Source: Streptomyces griseoviridis
GTDB lineage: Bacteria; Actinomycetota; Actinomycetes; Streptomycetales; Streptomycetaceae
NCBI GenBank assembly: GCA_014649155.1
Contig: BMSM01000018.1
Span: 1 to 64,000 of the forward strand
Direction of reading: 5' to 3'
Length of the DNA stretch: 64,000 nt
Positions 1 through 8,894 of the stretch are shown here, one piece after another. Made by a program: the position numbers and the translations under genes. How positions within the stretch are numbered: position 1 is the first letter of the stretch; each line of letters starts with the position of its first letter. The notes under the pieces were generated by a model, which saw nothing but the letters and a program-made list of their open reading frames with translations, did no database searches and had not been told where the DNA came from.

Positions 1-24
1 ACGGCCCCGCGATACGCGGGAGCC
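1..24. terminator. Hairpin just past the transaldolase gene
   Basis: An almost perfect inverted repeat, ACGGCCCCGCG and GCGGGAGCCGT around a short ATAC centre, lies about 45 bases beyond the transaldolase stop codon. Its position suggests a terminator for the tkt-tal unit. It sits at the window edge, so what lies on its other side cannot be seen. Confidence 0.4.
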
Positions 25-69
25 GTCGGTCTGCGGGGTCACGCAGCGGGTTGCTGCTCGACAAGGATC

Positions 70-1188
70 TCAGCCCTCCGACGGGGCGAGGCGCTTGAGC
101 TCGGCCTCGGTCGACTTCAGCAGGTCGGTCCAGGCGTCCTCGAACTTCGCCACGCCCTCGTCCTCCAGGAGCCGGACGACCTCGTCGTAGGAGATGCCGA
201 GCGCCTCGACCGCGTCGAGGTCGGCGCGGGCCTGCTCGTACGTGCCGGAGACGGCGTCACCCTTGATCTCGCCGTGGTCCTCGGTGGCGAACAGGGTCGC
301 CTCCGGCATGGTGTTCACCGTGTTGGGCGCGACCAGCTCGGTGACGTACATGGTGTCCTGGTACGCCTTGTCCTTGACGCCGGTGGAGGCCCACAGCGGA
401 CGCTGCCTGTGGGCGCCGGCCTTCTCCAGGGCCGCCCAGCGCTCGCCGGAGAAGATCTCCTCGTACGCCTGGTAGGCGAGACGGGCGTTGGCGAGAGCGG
501 CCTTGCCGCGCAGCGCCTTGGCCTCGTCGGTGCCGAGCGCGTCGATCCGCTTGTCGATCTCGGTGTCCACGCGGGACACGAAGAAGGACGCGACGGAGTG
601 GATGTCCGACAGGTCCAGGCCGCGCTCCTTGGCCTTCTCCAGGCCGGTGAGGAAGGCGTCCATGACCTTGCGGTAGCGCTCCAGCGAGAAGATCAGCGTG
701 ACGTTGACGCTGATGCCCAGGCCGATGACCTCCGCGATCGCCGGGATACCGGCCTCGGTCGCCGGGATCTTGATGAGGGTGTTGGGGCGGTCCACCAGCC
801 AGGCGAGCTGCTTGGCCTCGGCGACCGTCGCCTTGGTGTCGTGCGCCAGGCGCGGGTCGACCTCGATGGAGACCCGGCCGTCCTGGCCGCTGGTCGCCTC
901 GTAGGTGGAGCGCAGGATGTCGGCGGCGTCGCGGACGTCCGCCGTTGTGATCATGCGAATGGCCTCTTCGACGGTCACCTTGCGGGCGGCCAGGTCGGAG
1001 AGCTGCTGGTCGTAACCGTCGCCCTGCGAGATCGCCTTCTGGAAGATCGACGGGTTGGTGGTGACGCCGACGACGTGCTGCTGGTCGATCAGCTCGGCGA
1101 GGTTGCCGGACGTGATCCGCTTCCGCGACAGGTCGTCCAGCCAGATCGCGACGCCTTCATCGGAGAGGCGCTTGAGTGCGTCTGTCAT
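70..1188 (-). CDS. tal: Transaldolase
   Basis: Transaldolase of the non-oxidative pentose phosphate pathway. It transfers a dihydroxyacetone unit from sedoheptulose 7-phosphate to glyceraldehyde 3-phosphate in the cytoplasm. The 372-residue length is that of the long actinobacterial form. The N-terminal signature GVTTNPSIFQKAI is at about residues 41-53, and the Schiff-base lysine is K140 in NTLIKIPAT. The ATG at 1188 begins 35 bases after the transketolase stop, so the two genes are almost certainly cotranscribed as tkt-tal. Confidence 0.97.
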   Translation of the reverse strand: MTDALKRLSDEGVAIWLDDLSRKRITSGNLAELIDQQHVVGVTTNPSIFQKAISQGDGYDQQLSDLAARKVTVEEAIRMITTADVRDAADILRSTYEATSGQDGRVSIEVDPRLAHDTKATVAEAKQLAWLVDRPNTLIKIPATEAGIPAIAEVIGLGISVNVTLIFSLERYRKVMDAFLTGLEKAKERGLDLSDIHSVASFFVSRVDTEIDKRIDALGTDEAKALRGKAALANARLAYQAYEEIFSGERWAALEKAGAHRQRPLWASTGVKDKAYQDTMYVTELVAPNTVNTMPEATLFATEDHGEIKGDAVSGTYEQARADLDAVEALGISYDEVVRLLEDEGVAKFEDAWTDLLKSTEAELKRLAPSEG

Positions 1189-1223
1189 GGAAATTGCATC
1201 TCCTACGTGTCGTTATACGAGCG

Positions 1224-3311
1224 TCAGCGCTGAGCCGCGGTGAGGGATTCCCTCGCCTTTTCGACGACGTTCTCCGCAGTGAAACCGAACTCCTGGAAGA
1301 GCAGCTTGCCGTCCGCGGACGCACCGAAGTGCTCCAGGGAAACGATGCGGCCGGCGTCCCCCACGTACTTGTGCCAGGTGAGACCGATCCCGGCCTCGAC
1401 CGCGACGCGGGCCCTGACGGCCGGGGGCAGGACGCTGTCCCGGTACCCCTGGTCCTGCTGCTCGAACCACTCGACGGACGGCATCGAGACGACCCGGGTC
1501 GGCGTCCCGTCGGCCTGGAGCCGCTCGCGCGCCTCGACGGCGACGTGCACCTCGGAGCCGGTGGCGATCAGGATCACCTCGGGCTCGCCGCCCTCGGCCT
1601 CGAACAGCACGTAGCCGCCCTTGGCCGCGTCCTCGTTGGGCTCGTACGTCGGCACGCCCTGGCGGGTCAGCGCCAGACCGTGCGGCTGGCCCTTGCCGTA
1701 CTCCTTCGTCCAGCGGCGCAGGATCTCGCGCCAGGCGATGGCGGTCTCGTTGGCGTCGGCCGGCCGGACCACGTTCAGGCCCGGGATGGCGCGCAGCGAG
1801 GCCAGGTGCTCGACCGGCTGGTGGGTCGGGCCGTCCTCGCCGAGGCCGATGGAGTCGTGCGTCCAGACGTACGTCACCGGCAGGTGCATCAGCGCGGAGA
1901 GGCGGACGGCGTTGCGCATGTAGTCGGAGAACACCAGGAAGGTGCCGCCGTAGATGCGGGTGTTGCCGTGCAGCGCGATGCCGTTCATCTCCGCGCCCAT
2001 GGAGTGCTCGCGGATGCCGAAGTGGATGGTGCGGCCGTACGGGCTCGCCTCCGGCAGCGGGTTGCCCTCGGGGAGGAAGGACGACGTCTTGTCGATCGTG
2101 GTGTTGTTCGACCCGGCCAGGTCGGCGGAGCCGCCCCACAGCTCGGGGATGACCCCGCCGAGCGCCTGGAGGACCTTGCCGGAGGCGGCGCGGGTGGCGA
2201 CACCCTTGCCGGTCTCGAAGACCGGGATCTTCTCCTCCCAGCCCTCGGGCAGCTCACCGCGCGCGATCCGGTCGTACTCGGCGGCGCGCTCGGGGTTGTT
2301 GTCCCGCCACTGCTGGTACGACTTCTCCCAGACGGCGCGGGCCGCCTGGCCCTTCTCCAGGGCCTTGCGGGTGTGCTCGATCACCTCGGGGGCGACCTCG
2401 AAGGACTGCTCCGGGTCGAAGCCGAGGACGCGCTTGGTGGCCGCGACCTCGTCGTCGCCGAGCGCCGAGCCGTGCGCGGCCTCGGTGTTCTGCGCGTTCG
2501 GGGCGGGCCAGGCGATGATCGAGCGCATCGCGATGAAGGAGGGGCGGTCGGTGACCTTCTTCGCCGCCTCGATCGCGTCGTAGATGGCGTTCGGGTCCAG
2601 GTCGCCGTCCGGCTTCGGGGCGACCCGCTGGACGTGCCAGCCGTACGCCTCGTACCGCTTGACGGTGTCCTCGGAGACGGCGGTCTCGGTGTCGCCCTCG
2701 ATCGAGATGTGGTTGTCGTCCCACAGCAGGATCAGGTTGCCGAGCTTCTGGTGGCCCGCGAGGGAGGACGCCTCGGCGGAGATGCCCTCCTGGAGGCAGC
2801 CGTCACCGGCGATGCAGTAGACGAAGTGGTCGAACGGCGACTCGCCGGCCGGTGCCTCCGGGTCGAACAGGCCGCGCTCGTAGCGGGCGGCCATCGCCAT
2901 GCCCACCGCGTTGGCGACACCCTGGCCCAGCGGGCCGGTCGTGGTCTCCACGCCCGTGGTGTGGCCGTACTCCGGGTGACCGGGGGTCTTCGAACCCCAT
3001 GTCCGGAAGGACTTCAGGTCGTCCAGCTCCAGGCCGAAGCCGGCCAGGTACAGCTGGGTGTAGAGGGTCAGGGACGAGTGGCCCGCGGACAGCACGAAAC
3101 GGTCCCGTCCGACCCAGTTCGCGTCGGCGGGGTCGTGCCGCATCACCTTCTGGAAGAGGGTGTAGGCGGCGGGAGCCAGGCTCATCGCCGTACCCGGATG
3201 GCCGTTACCGACCTTCTGTACGGCGTCGGCGGCCAGGACGCGTGCGGTGTCGACCGCCCGCTGGTCCAGCTCGGTCCACTCAAGGTCTGTGGTGGTCGGC
3301 TTGGTGCTCAC
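1224..3311 (-). CDS. tkt: Transketolase
   Basis: Thiamine-diphosphate transketolase, 695 residues, moving two-carbon ketol units between pentose, heptose and tetrose phosphates. The N-terminal part carries GNGHPG (35-40), and the ThDP/metal motif starts at GDG (169-171) and ends at N200. The middle pyrimidine-binding domain contains FGIREHSMGAEMNGIA, and a normal C-terminal domain follows. The gene lies directly upstream of tal on the same strand and diverges from ctaB. Full length with no anomaly. Confidence 0.97.
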   Translation of the reverse strand: MSTKPTTTDLEWTELDQRAVDTARVLAADAVQKVGNGHPGTAMSLAPAAYTLFQKVMRHDPADANWVGRDRFVLSAGHSSLTLYTQLYLAGFGLELDDLKSFRTWGSKTPGHPEYGHTTGVETTTGPLGQGVANAVGMAMAARYERGLFDPEAPAGESPFDHFVYCIAGDGCLQEGISAEASSLAGHQKLGNLILLWDDNHISIEGDTETAVSEDTVKRYEAYGWHVQRVAPKPDGDLDPNAIYDAIEAAKKVTDRPSFIAMRSIIAWPAPNAQNTEAAHGSALGDDEVAATKRVLGFDPEQSFEVAPEVIEHTRKALEKGQAARAVWEKSYQQWRDNNPERAAEYDRIARGELPEGWEEKIPVFETGKGVATRAASGKVLQALGGVIPELWGGSADLAGSNNTTIDKTSSFLPEGNPLPEASPYGRTIHFGIREHSMGAEMNGIALHGNTRIYGGTFLVFSDYMRNAVRLSALMHLPVTYVWTHDSIGLGEDGPTHQPVEHLASLRAIPGLNVVRPADANETAIAWREILRRWTKEYGKGQPHGLALTRQGVPTYEPNEDAAKGGYVLFEAEGGEPEVILIATGSEVHVAVEARERLQADGTPTRVVSMPSVEWFEQQDQGYRDSVLPPAVRARVAVEAGIGLTWHKYVGDAGRIVSLEHFGASADGKLLFQEFGFTAENVVEKARESLTAAQR

Positions 3312-3698
3312 CCTGGGTCAGGGCTCCTCTCCACAAGTCGGATGCCGGTGCGCACGAGGGTGCTCACCGGCTGCCGGCGTTCTTTCGGCATCGGCCGGCC
3401 GCTGTCGAGCCTACCCCCGTGAGTACGTGCGCTTTTCCCCGCTATTCCAGACTGCCGGGAGTCCGGATGATCCGCCTGTCGACCGGGTGAAACGGCATTC
3501 GGCACATGAATACGGAGGCGCTCATCTGACTGCTCGATCGACTCCGTGTACGCACGTCGGAGCACGGCCGCCAACACGACCCCACCCCCGCGAAGGCCGG
3601 GGTACGGGCGCGGTCTAAAGTGGCGTGGTACGCGCGAGCCTTTACCCGCACTTCACACGGGGATGCACGGGAAGCTCGCTGGGATGTCTCTGTCAGGG
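3312..3698. other. Divergent tkt / ctaB intergenic region
   Basis: About 390 bases separate the divergent transketolase and protoheme farnesyltransferase starts, so both promoters must lie here. I could not pick a convincing -35/-10 pair or a strong repeat. The short open frames inside it (for example 3308-3577 minus) have no recognisable protein character. Confidence 0.5.
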
Positions 3699-4652
3699 GT
3701 GTGCGTGACGGCCGTTGAATCCCGTCCTGCGGGGGTTATCGGGACGAGCCAGAGCCCGAGTCACCGGCCGTTCGGGGCCCGTGTCAAGGCGTTCGTGGCA
3801 CTGACCAAGCCGCGGATCATCGAGCTTCTGCTGATCACCACCGTTCCGGTGATGTTCCTCGCCGAGCAGGGCGTGCCCGATCTGAAGCTGGTGCTGCTGA
3901 CCTGTGTCGGCGGCTACCTCTCCGCGGGCGGCGCCAACGCGCTGAACATGTACATCGACCGGGACATCGACGCGCTGATGGACCGCACGTCGCAGCGTCC
4001 GCTGGTCACCGGCATGGTCAGCCCGGTCGAGTGCCTGGTCTTCGGCATCACCCTCGCGGTGGTCTCCACGCTGCTGTTCGGCCTCACCGTCAACTGGTTC
4101 TCGGCCTGGCTCTCCCTCGGCGCGCTCCTCTTCTACGTCGTCGTCTACACGATGATCCTCAAGCGCCGCACCTCCCAGAACATCGTCTGGGGCGGGATCG
4201 CCGGCTGTCTGCCGGTGCTGATCGGCTGGTCCGCGGTGACGAACTCGATCTCCTGGGCGCCGGTCATCCTCTTCCTGGTCATGTTCTTCTGGACGCCGCC
4301 GCACTACTGGCCGCTGTCCATGAAGGTCAAGGACGACTACGCGCGCGTCGGCGTGCCGATGCTGCCGGTCATCGCCTCCAACAAGGTCGTCGCCAAGCAG
4401 ATCGTCATCTACAGCTGGGTGATGGTCGTCGTCTCCCTGCTGCTGACCCCGCTCGGCTACACCGGCTGGTTCTACACGGCCGTGGCGCTGCTCGCGGGCG
4501 GCATGTGGCTGTGGGAGGCGCACGGGCTGCAGAACCGGGCGAAGGCGGAGGCGACGGGGACGAAGCTGAAGGAGATGCGGCTGTTCCACTGGTCGATCAC
4601 CTATGTGTCGGTGCTGTTCCTCGCCGTGGCGGTGGACCCGTTCCTGCGCTGA
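3699..4652 (+). CDS. ctaB: Protoheme IX farnesyltransferase (heme O synthase)
   Basis: Membrane prenyltransferase (UbiA superfamily) that adds a farnesyl group to heme B to give heme O, the first step to heme A for aa3-type cytochrome oxidase. The prenyl-diphosphate/Mg motif is NALNMYIDRDIDALMDR, with a second conserved stretch near YWPLSMKVKDDYARVGVPM. Several hydrophobic segments span the protein. I chose the GTG at 3699 (317 residues) because the product then starts MCVTAVESRP, as I remember for Streptomyces orthologues; an ATG at 3684 is an in-frame alternative. CtaA, the next enzyme of the pathway, is 3 kb downstream. Confidence 0.93.
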   Translation: MCVTAVESRPAGVIGTSQSPSHRPFGARVKAFVALTKPRIIELLLITTVPVMFLAEQGVPDLKLVLLTCVGGYLSAGGANALNMYIDRDIDALMDRTSQRPLVTGMVSPVECLVFGITLAVVSTLLFGLTVNWFSAWLSLGALLFYVVVYTMILKRRTSQNIVWGGIAGCLPVLIGWSAVTNSISWAPVILFLVMFFWTPPHYWPLSMKVKDDYARVGVPMLPVIASNKVVAKQIVIYSWVMVVVSLLLTPLGYTGWFYTAVALLAGGMWLWEAHGLQNRAKAEATGTKLKEMRLFHWSITYVSVLFLAVAVDPFLR

Positions 4653-4660
4653 CCCGGCTT

Positions 4661-4704
4661 CGACGGGCGGGGCACGTGGCCCGGACCACGTGCCCCGCCC
4701 GTCG
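4661..4704 (+). terminator. Strong terminator after ctaB
   Basis: A perfect 19-bp inverted repeat (CGACGGGCGGGGCACGTGG at 4661-4679, its complement at 4686-4704) with a 6-base loop starts 8 bases after the ctaB stop codon. It is followed by CCGTTT. Confidence 0.85.
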
Positions 4705-4736
4705 CCGTTTCCGCTACCCGTCGGTAGCATCTGGCC

Positions 4737-5084
4737 ATGGCAGACACGCAGCAGGAAGACACGCGGCAGGGTGACGCGAAGGCCGAGCGGACCGTGACCC
4801 GGCTGGCCGGGCGGATCGGTGCCTTCTCCAAGGCGCACGGCGGGGCCGAGGGCCAGGTGGCCTATCTCGGGCAGCGCGGGGCGCGGATCGTGCTCGTCGG
4901 GGCGGACGGGGACTGGGGCGACGTGGTCGCGCCCTCGTACGAGATCGCGGAGAAGGCGGTCGAGAAGGCCGGGATCACCGTCCACGAGTCCTTCGACGGC
5001 GAGTTCGCGGGCAAGGTGCGCACGGGACCGTACGAGTGGTCCCGGATGGCCGGCCTCCAGCTCGGCGGGCCCCGCAACACCTGA
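4737..5084 (+). CDS. Conserved hypothetical protein, 115 aa
   Basis: Small soluble protein without signal peptide or membrane segment. It has a charged N-terminal region (about residues 1-25), then a compact mixed alpha/beta region including GARIVLVGADGDWGDVVAPSY and VRTGPYEWSRMAG. I recognise no catalytic motif. It reads as a conserved actinobacterial protein of unknown function. The ATG at 4737 gives the natural N-terminus MADTQQ. It sits alone between the ctaB terminator and the amidohydrolase gene. Confidence 0.75.
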   Translation: MADTQQEDTRQGDAKAERTVTRLAGRIGAFSKAHGGAEGQVAYLGQRGARIVLVGADGDWGDVVAPSYEIAEKAVEKAGITVHESFDGEFAGKVRTGPYEWSRMAGLQLGGPRNT

Positions 5085-5166
5085 ACCCGCCCGGGGCATC
5101 ACCTGGGACCCGGTTCACCCGTTAGGACTCGTGAGCAGCAGCACGGCGTCCACACGGGGAGCCCGG

Positions 5167-6273
5167 ATGATCGACACGCCGTCCCTGGTGGACCAGTACT
5201 GCCACGGCGTCCTCCGCACCGAGCTGGGTCTCGGCACCTTCGAGGCCCAGCTCGGCCGTACCGAGGGGCCACCCGCGCCGGGCACCACCCTGTTCGACAC
5301 CCAGACCGGGTTCGCGGTACGCCGCTGGTGTCCGCCCCTGCTCGGCCTGGAGCCGCACTGCCCGCCGGCCCGCTACCTCGCCCGGCGCCGCGAACTGGGT
5401 GTGCTGGAGGCGGACCGCAGGCTGCTGCGCGGCAGTGGCATCACCACCTACCTGGTGGACACCGGGCCGCCCGGCGACCTCACCGGACCCGCCGAGATCG
5501 CCGCGGCGGCGGGGGCCGACGCCCATGAGGTCGTGCGGCTCGAACCGCTGGCCGAGCAGGTGGCCGACACCTCCGGCACGGTGGAGTCCTTCCTCGCCAA
5601 TCTCGCCGAGGCGGTGCACGGGGCCGCCGCCCACGCCGCCGCCTTCACCACCGTCGCCGCCCTGCGGCACGGCCTGGCGCTGGCCCCCGAACCGCCGGAG
5701 CCGGGCGCGGTGCGCGGCGCCGCAGGCCGCTGGCTGGCCGCCCGGCCGGTCGGCGGCGAGCTGAGCGACCCGGTGCTCCTGCGCCACCTGCTGTGGACCG
5801 CCGTCGCCTCCGGACTGCCGCTCCAGCTCCACGCGGGCCTCGGCGAACCCGGCCGGCACACCGACCGCACCGACCCGGTGCTGCTCACCGACTTCGTCCG
5901 GGCCACCGCCGGTCTCGGCACCGACCTGGTGCTGCTGCACGGCTATCCGTACCACCGGCACGCCGCCCACCTCGCCGGTGTCTTCCCGCACGTCTACGCC
6001 GACTCCGGGGCCGCCCTGGTCCGCACCGGCGCCCGCGCCGCCACCGTCCTCGCCGAGATCCTGGAGCTGGCCCCCTTCGGCAAGATCCTCTTCTCCAGCG
6101 GCGGCCGGGGCCTGCCCGAGCTGCACGTCGTCGGCGCCCGGCTGTTCCGCGAGGCCCTCGGCCGGGTGCTCGGCACCTGGGTGGCCGAGGGGGCGTGGTC
6201 GCTCGGGGACGCCCGGCGGGTGGCGGGCCTGATCGCGTCGGGGAACGCGGAGCGGGTGTACCGGCTGCGGTGA
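5167..6273 (+). CDS. FluG-like amidohydrolase-family protein
   Basis: TIM-barrel protein of 368 residues resembling the N-terminal amidohydrolase domain of FluG/gamma-glutamylpolyamine-type proteins. Landmarks are DQYCHG near the start, LQLHAGLGE, VLLHGYPYHRHAAHLAGVF and a terminal segment KILFSSGGRGLPE. Relatives usually carry an S-[ST]-D-A-H type metal aspartate in that last segment, and here it reads SSGGR, so catalysis by the standard route is doubtful. GGGGAG at 5156-5161 supports the ATG at 5167; a GTG at 5131 is in frame. Substrate unknown. Confidence 0.75.
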   Translation: MIDTPSLVDQYCHGVLRTELGLGTFEAQLGRTEGPPAPGTTLFDTQTGFAVRRWCPPLLGLEPHCPPARYLARRRELGVLEADRRLLRGSGITTYLVDTGPPGDLTGPAEIAAAAGADAHEVVRLEPLAEQVADTSGTVESFLANLAEAVHGAAAHAAAFTTVAALRHGLALAPEPPEPGAVRGAAGRWLAARPVGGELSDPVLLRHLLWTAVASGLPLQLHAGLGEPGRHTDRTDPVLLTDFVRATAGLGTDLVLLHGYPYHRHAAHLAGVFPHVYADSGAALVRTGARAATVLAEILELAPFGKILFSSGGRGLPELHVVGARLFREALGRVLGTWVAEGAWSLGDARRVAGLIASGNAERVYRLR

Positions 6274-6351
6274 GGAAGCCGGTGACCCGGGGCGGACAAG
6301 GGGCGCGGAAAGCCGGTGTACAGAACGGCGGCGCGCACCGAGACTGGGCGG

Positions 6352-7092
6352 ATGCGGCAGACCGACGCCCTGCTCGACCGTTTCCTCACCGGCCTCGCGC
6401 CGCTGGACCCCGTCGCCGTCTGGGCGCACGGGTCACTGGCCGGCGGCGACTACCAGGAGGGCCGCAGCGACCTCGACCTGATCGCGGTCCTGCGGGAGCC
6501 ACCGGCGGCCCGGACGGTGTGGCGGCTCGCCCTGCTGCACGCCCGGCTGCGCGCCGAGCCGCTGGCCGCGAAGCTGCACTGCTCCTACCTGACCCCCGGC
6601 AGCGCGGCCGACGCCGAACGGCGCCACCTGACCTGGGCCCACGAGCAGCTCTTCCGCCGTACGGTCACCCCGGTCACCCGGCGGGAGCTGCACTCCTTCG
6701 GCCGGGTGCTGCACGGCCGCCCGCCCGCCGGTCTGCTGCCGCCGGTGCCGGACGCGGAACTCGCCGGGTACATCGTGCGGAACATGCGGGAGTACTGGCG
6801 GCCGGTCGTGTCCCGTCCCGCGCTGTGGCGGGAGGACGTGTGGGTCGACCTCGGCCTGCTGGTCCTCGCCCGCGCCACCGTCACCCTGCGGGACGGCCGG
6901 CTGATCTCGAAGCGGGAGGCCCTTGCGGAACTGCCCCGGCTGGGCGCCCCCGCCGAGGTCGTCGAGGACATCACCGCCCGGCGCTACGGCGATCCCGCGC
7001 CGCCCACCGAGGAGTGGCTCGCGCGCCGGGCCGCGCTGACCCGCGCCTACCTGGGCCCGGCGATCGACACGCTGGTCGCGTCGTACTCCTGA
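6352..7092 (+). CDS. Nucleotidyltransferase-fold protein (aminoglycoside adenylyltransferase-like)
   Basis: Protein of 246 residues with a pol-beta type nucleotidyltransferase head. The motif is HGSLAGGDYQEGRSDLDLIAV, with G27-S28 and metal aspartates D40 and D42. An all-helical C-terminal half follows, as in ANT/AadA and DUF4111 proteins. It may nucleotidylate a small molecule or be a housekeeping relative, and the sequence does not show that it confers resistance. The last 46 bases overlap the 3' end of ctaA on the other strand. ATG at 6352; a GTG at 6316 is possible. Confidence 0.75.
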   Translation: MRQTDALLDRFLTGLAPLDPVAVWAHGSLAGGDYQEGRSDLDLIAVLREPPAARTVWRLALLHARLRAEPLAAKLHCSYLTPGSAADAERRHLTWAHEQLFRRTVTPVTRRELHSFGRVLHGRPPAGLLPPVPDAELAGYIVRNMREYWRPVVSRPALWREDVWVDLGLLVLARATVTLRDGRLISKREALAELPRLGAPAEVVEDITARRYGDPAPPTEEWLARRAALTRAYLGPAIDTLVASYS

Positions 7093-8060
7093 ACCGGCAG
7101 CGCGTCGGCCGGGCCCGCCGGACGCTCGCGCAGCGCCAGCAGGACGCGCAGGGCGCCGATCCACACCAGGCACGAGCCGACCATGTGCACGCCGACGAGG
7201 ACCTCCGGCAGGTCGGTGAAGTACTGCACGTATCCGATGACCCCCTGGGCGAGCAGGATCAGGAACAGGTCGCGGGTGCGGGCCAGCGGGCCCTTGGGCG
7301 CGTCGACGGCCTTCAGCACGAACCACAGGGCGAAGGTCAGCGTCACCACGACCCACGCCAGCACGGCGTGCGCCTTGCTGACCGTCTCCCAGTCGAACGG
7401 CATCCGCGGGACCTCGCTGGAGTCACCCGCGTGCGGACCGGCGCCGGTGACCACCGTGCCGACCGCGATCAGCAGGACGGTGACGCCGGTCAGCACCCAC
7501 ACCAGCTGCTGGACGGAGGCACCGACCAGGGGGCGCGGTGCCGCGTCGCCCTCCCGGGTGCGCTGCCACATCAGGGTCGCGACCGCGATCAGCGCGGTCG
7601 ACAGCAGGAAGTGCGCGGCGACCGTGTACGGGTTCAGACCGACCAGGACGACGATGCCGCCGAGGATCGCGTTGCCCATCACGACCCAGAACTGTGCCCA
7701 GCCGAGCCGGGTCAGCGAGCGCCGGTACGGCTTCTCGGACCGGGCGGCGATGATCGCCCAGCCGACCGCCGCGCACAGCACGTAGGTCAGCAGCCGGTTG
7801 CCGAACTCGATGACGCCGTGGAAACCCATCTCGCTGGTGGTGGTGAGCGACTCGTCCGTGCACTTCGGCCAGGTCGGGCAGCCCAGGCCGGAGCCGGTCA
7901 GCCGGACGGCGCCGCCGGTGCCGACGATGATCACCGCCATCACGAGGGCGGACAGGGCCGACCGCTGCACGGTCCGGGGCCGCGGGGTCCAGCGCGCGGC
8001 GATGAAGGCGAGCGGGTTGCGCACGGCGGCTGCGATGTCGTCGCGGGTCACGTTTGGCAC
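7047..8060 (-). CDS. ctaA: Heme A synthase (COX15/CtaA family)
   Basis: Integral membrane enzyme, 337 residues, that oxidises the C8 methyl of heme O to a formyl group, giving heme A for cytochrome aa3. Paired histidine regions, FHGVIEFGNRLLTYVL early and VHMVGSCLVW late, fit the heme-binding helices, and GGAVRLTGSGLGCPTWPKC is the typical N-terminal loop. I chose the GTG at 8060 because a TACGAT -10 box lies 7 bases before it with no ribosome-binding site, as in leaderless genes; an upstream GTG at 8090 would add ten residues. It acts after CtaB (3699-4652). Confidence 0.93.
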   Translation of the reverse strand: MPNVTRDDIAAAVRNPLAFIAARWTPRPRTVQRSALSALVMAVIIVGTGGAVRLTGSGLGCPTWPKCTDESLTTTSEMGFHGVIEFGNRLLTYVLCAAVGWAIIAARSEKPYRRSLTRLGWAQFWVVMGNAILGGIVVLVGLNPYTVAAHFLLSTALIAVATLMWQRTREGDAAPRPLVGASVQQLVWVLTGVTVLLIAVGTVVTGAGPHAGDSSEVPRMPFDWETVSKAHAVLAWVVVTLTFALWFVLKAVDAPKGPLARTRDLFLILLAQGVIGYVQYFTDLPEVLVGVHMVGSCLVWIGALRVLLALRERPAGPADALPVQEYDATSVSIAGPR

Positions 8061-8067
8061 GCGGTCT

Positions 8068-8098
8068 ATCGTAGGGGGGTGCTTGTGCACTCTTTCAC
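8068..8098 (-). promoter_or_regulatory. Probable leaderless promoter of ctaA
   Basis: On the minus strand TACGAT (8068-8073) lies 7 bases before the GTG at 8060. A GTGAAA -35-like hexamer (8093-8098) lies 19 bases further upstream. Transcription would start at or next to the start codon, and no Shine-Dalgarno sequence is visible. Confidence 0.5.
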
Positions 8099-8117
8099 GA
8101 GGGGTACCGCCGCCGGG

Positions 8118-8894
8118 TTACTCCCAGCGGAAGAACTTCCCCGCCGCCGCCAGTCCCGCGACCGCCCATACGGCGAGGACGCCCAGGTCGCCCCAGGGCA
8201 TCCCGGCGCCGTGCTGGAGGACGTCGCGCAGTCCGTCGGAGAGCGCGGAGATGGGCAGCAGGCCCAGGACGTCCTGCGCGGCGGCCGGGAACTTGTCCAG
8301 CGGCACGATCACGCCGCCGCCGACGAGCAGCAGCAGGAAGACCAGGTTGGCGGCGGCCAGCGTCGCCTCGGCCTTCAGCGTGCCGGCCATCAGCAGTCCG
8401 AGGCCGGAGAAGGCCGCCGTGCCGAGGACCAGCAGCAGGAGCACGGCGAACGGGTCGCCGTGCGGGGACCAGCCCAGCGCGAAGGCGATCACCGTGAGCA
8501 GGACGATCTGGAGCACCTCGGTGACCAGCACGGACAGCGTCTTGGCGGTCATCAGGCCCCAGCGCGGCAGCGGTGAGGACGCCAGCCGCTTCAGCACTCC
8601 GTAACGGCGTTCGAAGCCGGTGGCGATGGCCTGGCCGGTGAACGCCGTCGACATCACCGCGAGCGCCAGGACGCCGGGGGCGAGGAAGTCGACGGACTCG
8701 CCCGCCCCGGTGTCGATGATGTCCACCGAGCTGAAGAGCACGAGGAGCAACGTCGGGATGATCACCGTCAGCAGCAGCTGCTCGCCGTTGCGCAGCAGCA
8801 TCTTCGTCTCCAGCACGGCCTGCGCGGCGATCATGCGGGGCAGGGGCGCGGCACCGGGCCTCGGCGCGTACGTCCCGGCGGGGGTGGCGGTCAC
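8118..8894 (-). CDS. ABC-2 type exporter, permease subunit
   Basis: Membrane component, 258 residues with about six hydrophobic segments. The ABC-2 signature region is TAFTGQAIATGFERRYGVLKRLASSPLPRW, followed by GLLMAGTLKAEATLAAANLVF. It would form the channel of a drug- or lipid-type exporter with the ATPase encoded just upstream. The GTG at 8894 overlaps the ATPase stop codon by four bases (GTGA), so the two are translationally coupled. Substrate not predictable. No regulator gene adjoins it. Confidence 0.9.
   Translation of the reverse strand: MTATPAGTYAPRPGAAPLPRMIAAQAVLETKMLLRNGEQLLLTVIIPTLLLVLFSSVDIIDTGAGESVDFLAPGVLALAVMSTAFTGQAIATGFERRYGVLKRLASSPLPRWGLMTAKTLSVLVTEVLQIVLLTVIAFALGWSPHGDPFAVLLLLVLGTAAFSGLGLLMAGTLKAEATLAAANLVFLLLLVGGGVIVPLDKFPAAAQDVLGLLPISALSDGLRDVLQHGAGMPWGDLGVLAVWAVAGLAAAGKFFRWE

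Noticed and set aside
1176..3422. A 748-codon plus-strand open frame opposite transketolase
   Set aside because: Antisense shadow. The minus-strand transketolase is complete and unmistakable.
3308..3577. Small minus-strand frame in the tkt-ctaB gap
   Set aside because: No ribosome-binding site or protein character, and it lies where divergent promoters must be.
5793..8576. A 927-codon plus-strand open frame
   Set aside because: It runs through the amidohydrolase, nucleotidyltransferase and antisense ctaA/exporter genes and is Arg/Pro-rich. The true genes in other frames have clear family motifs.
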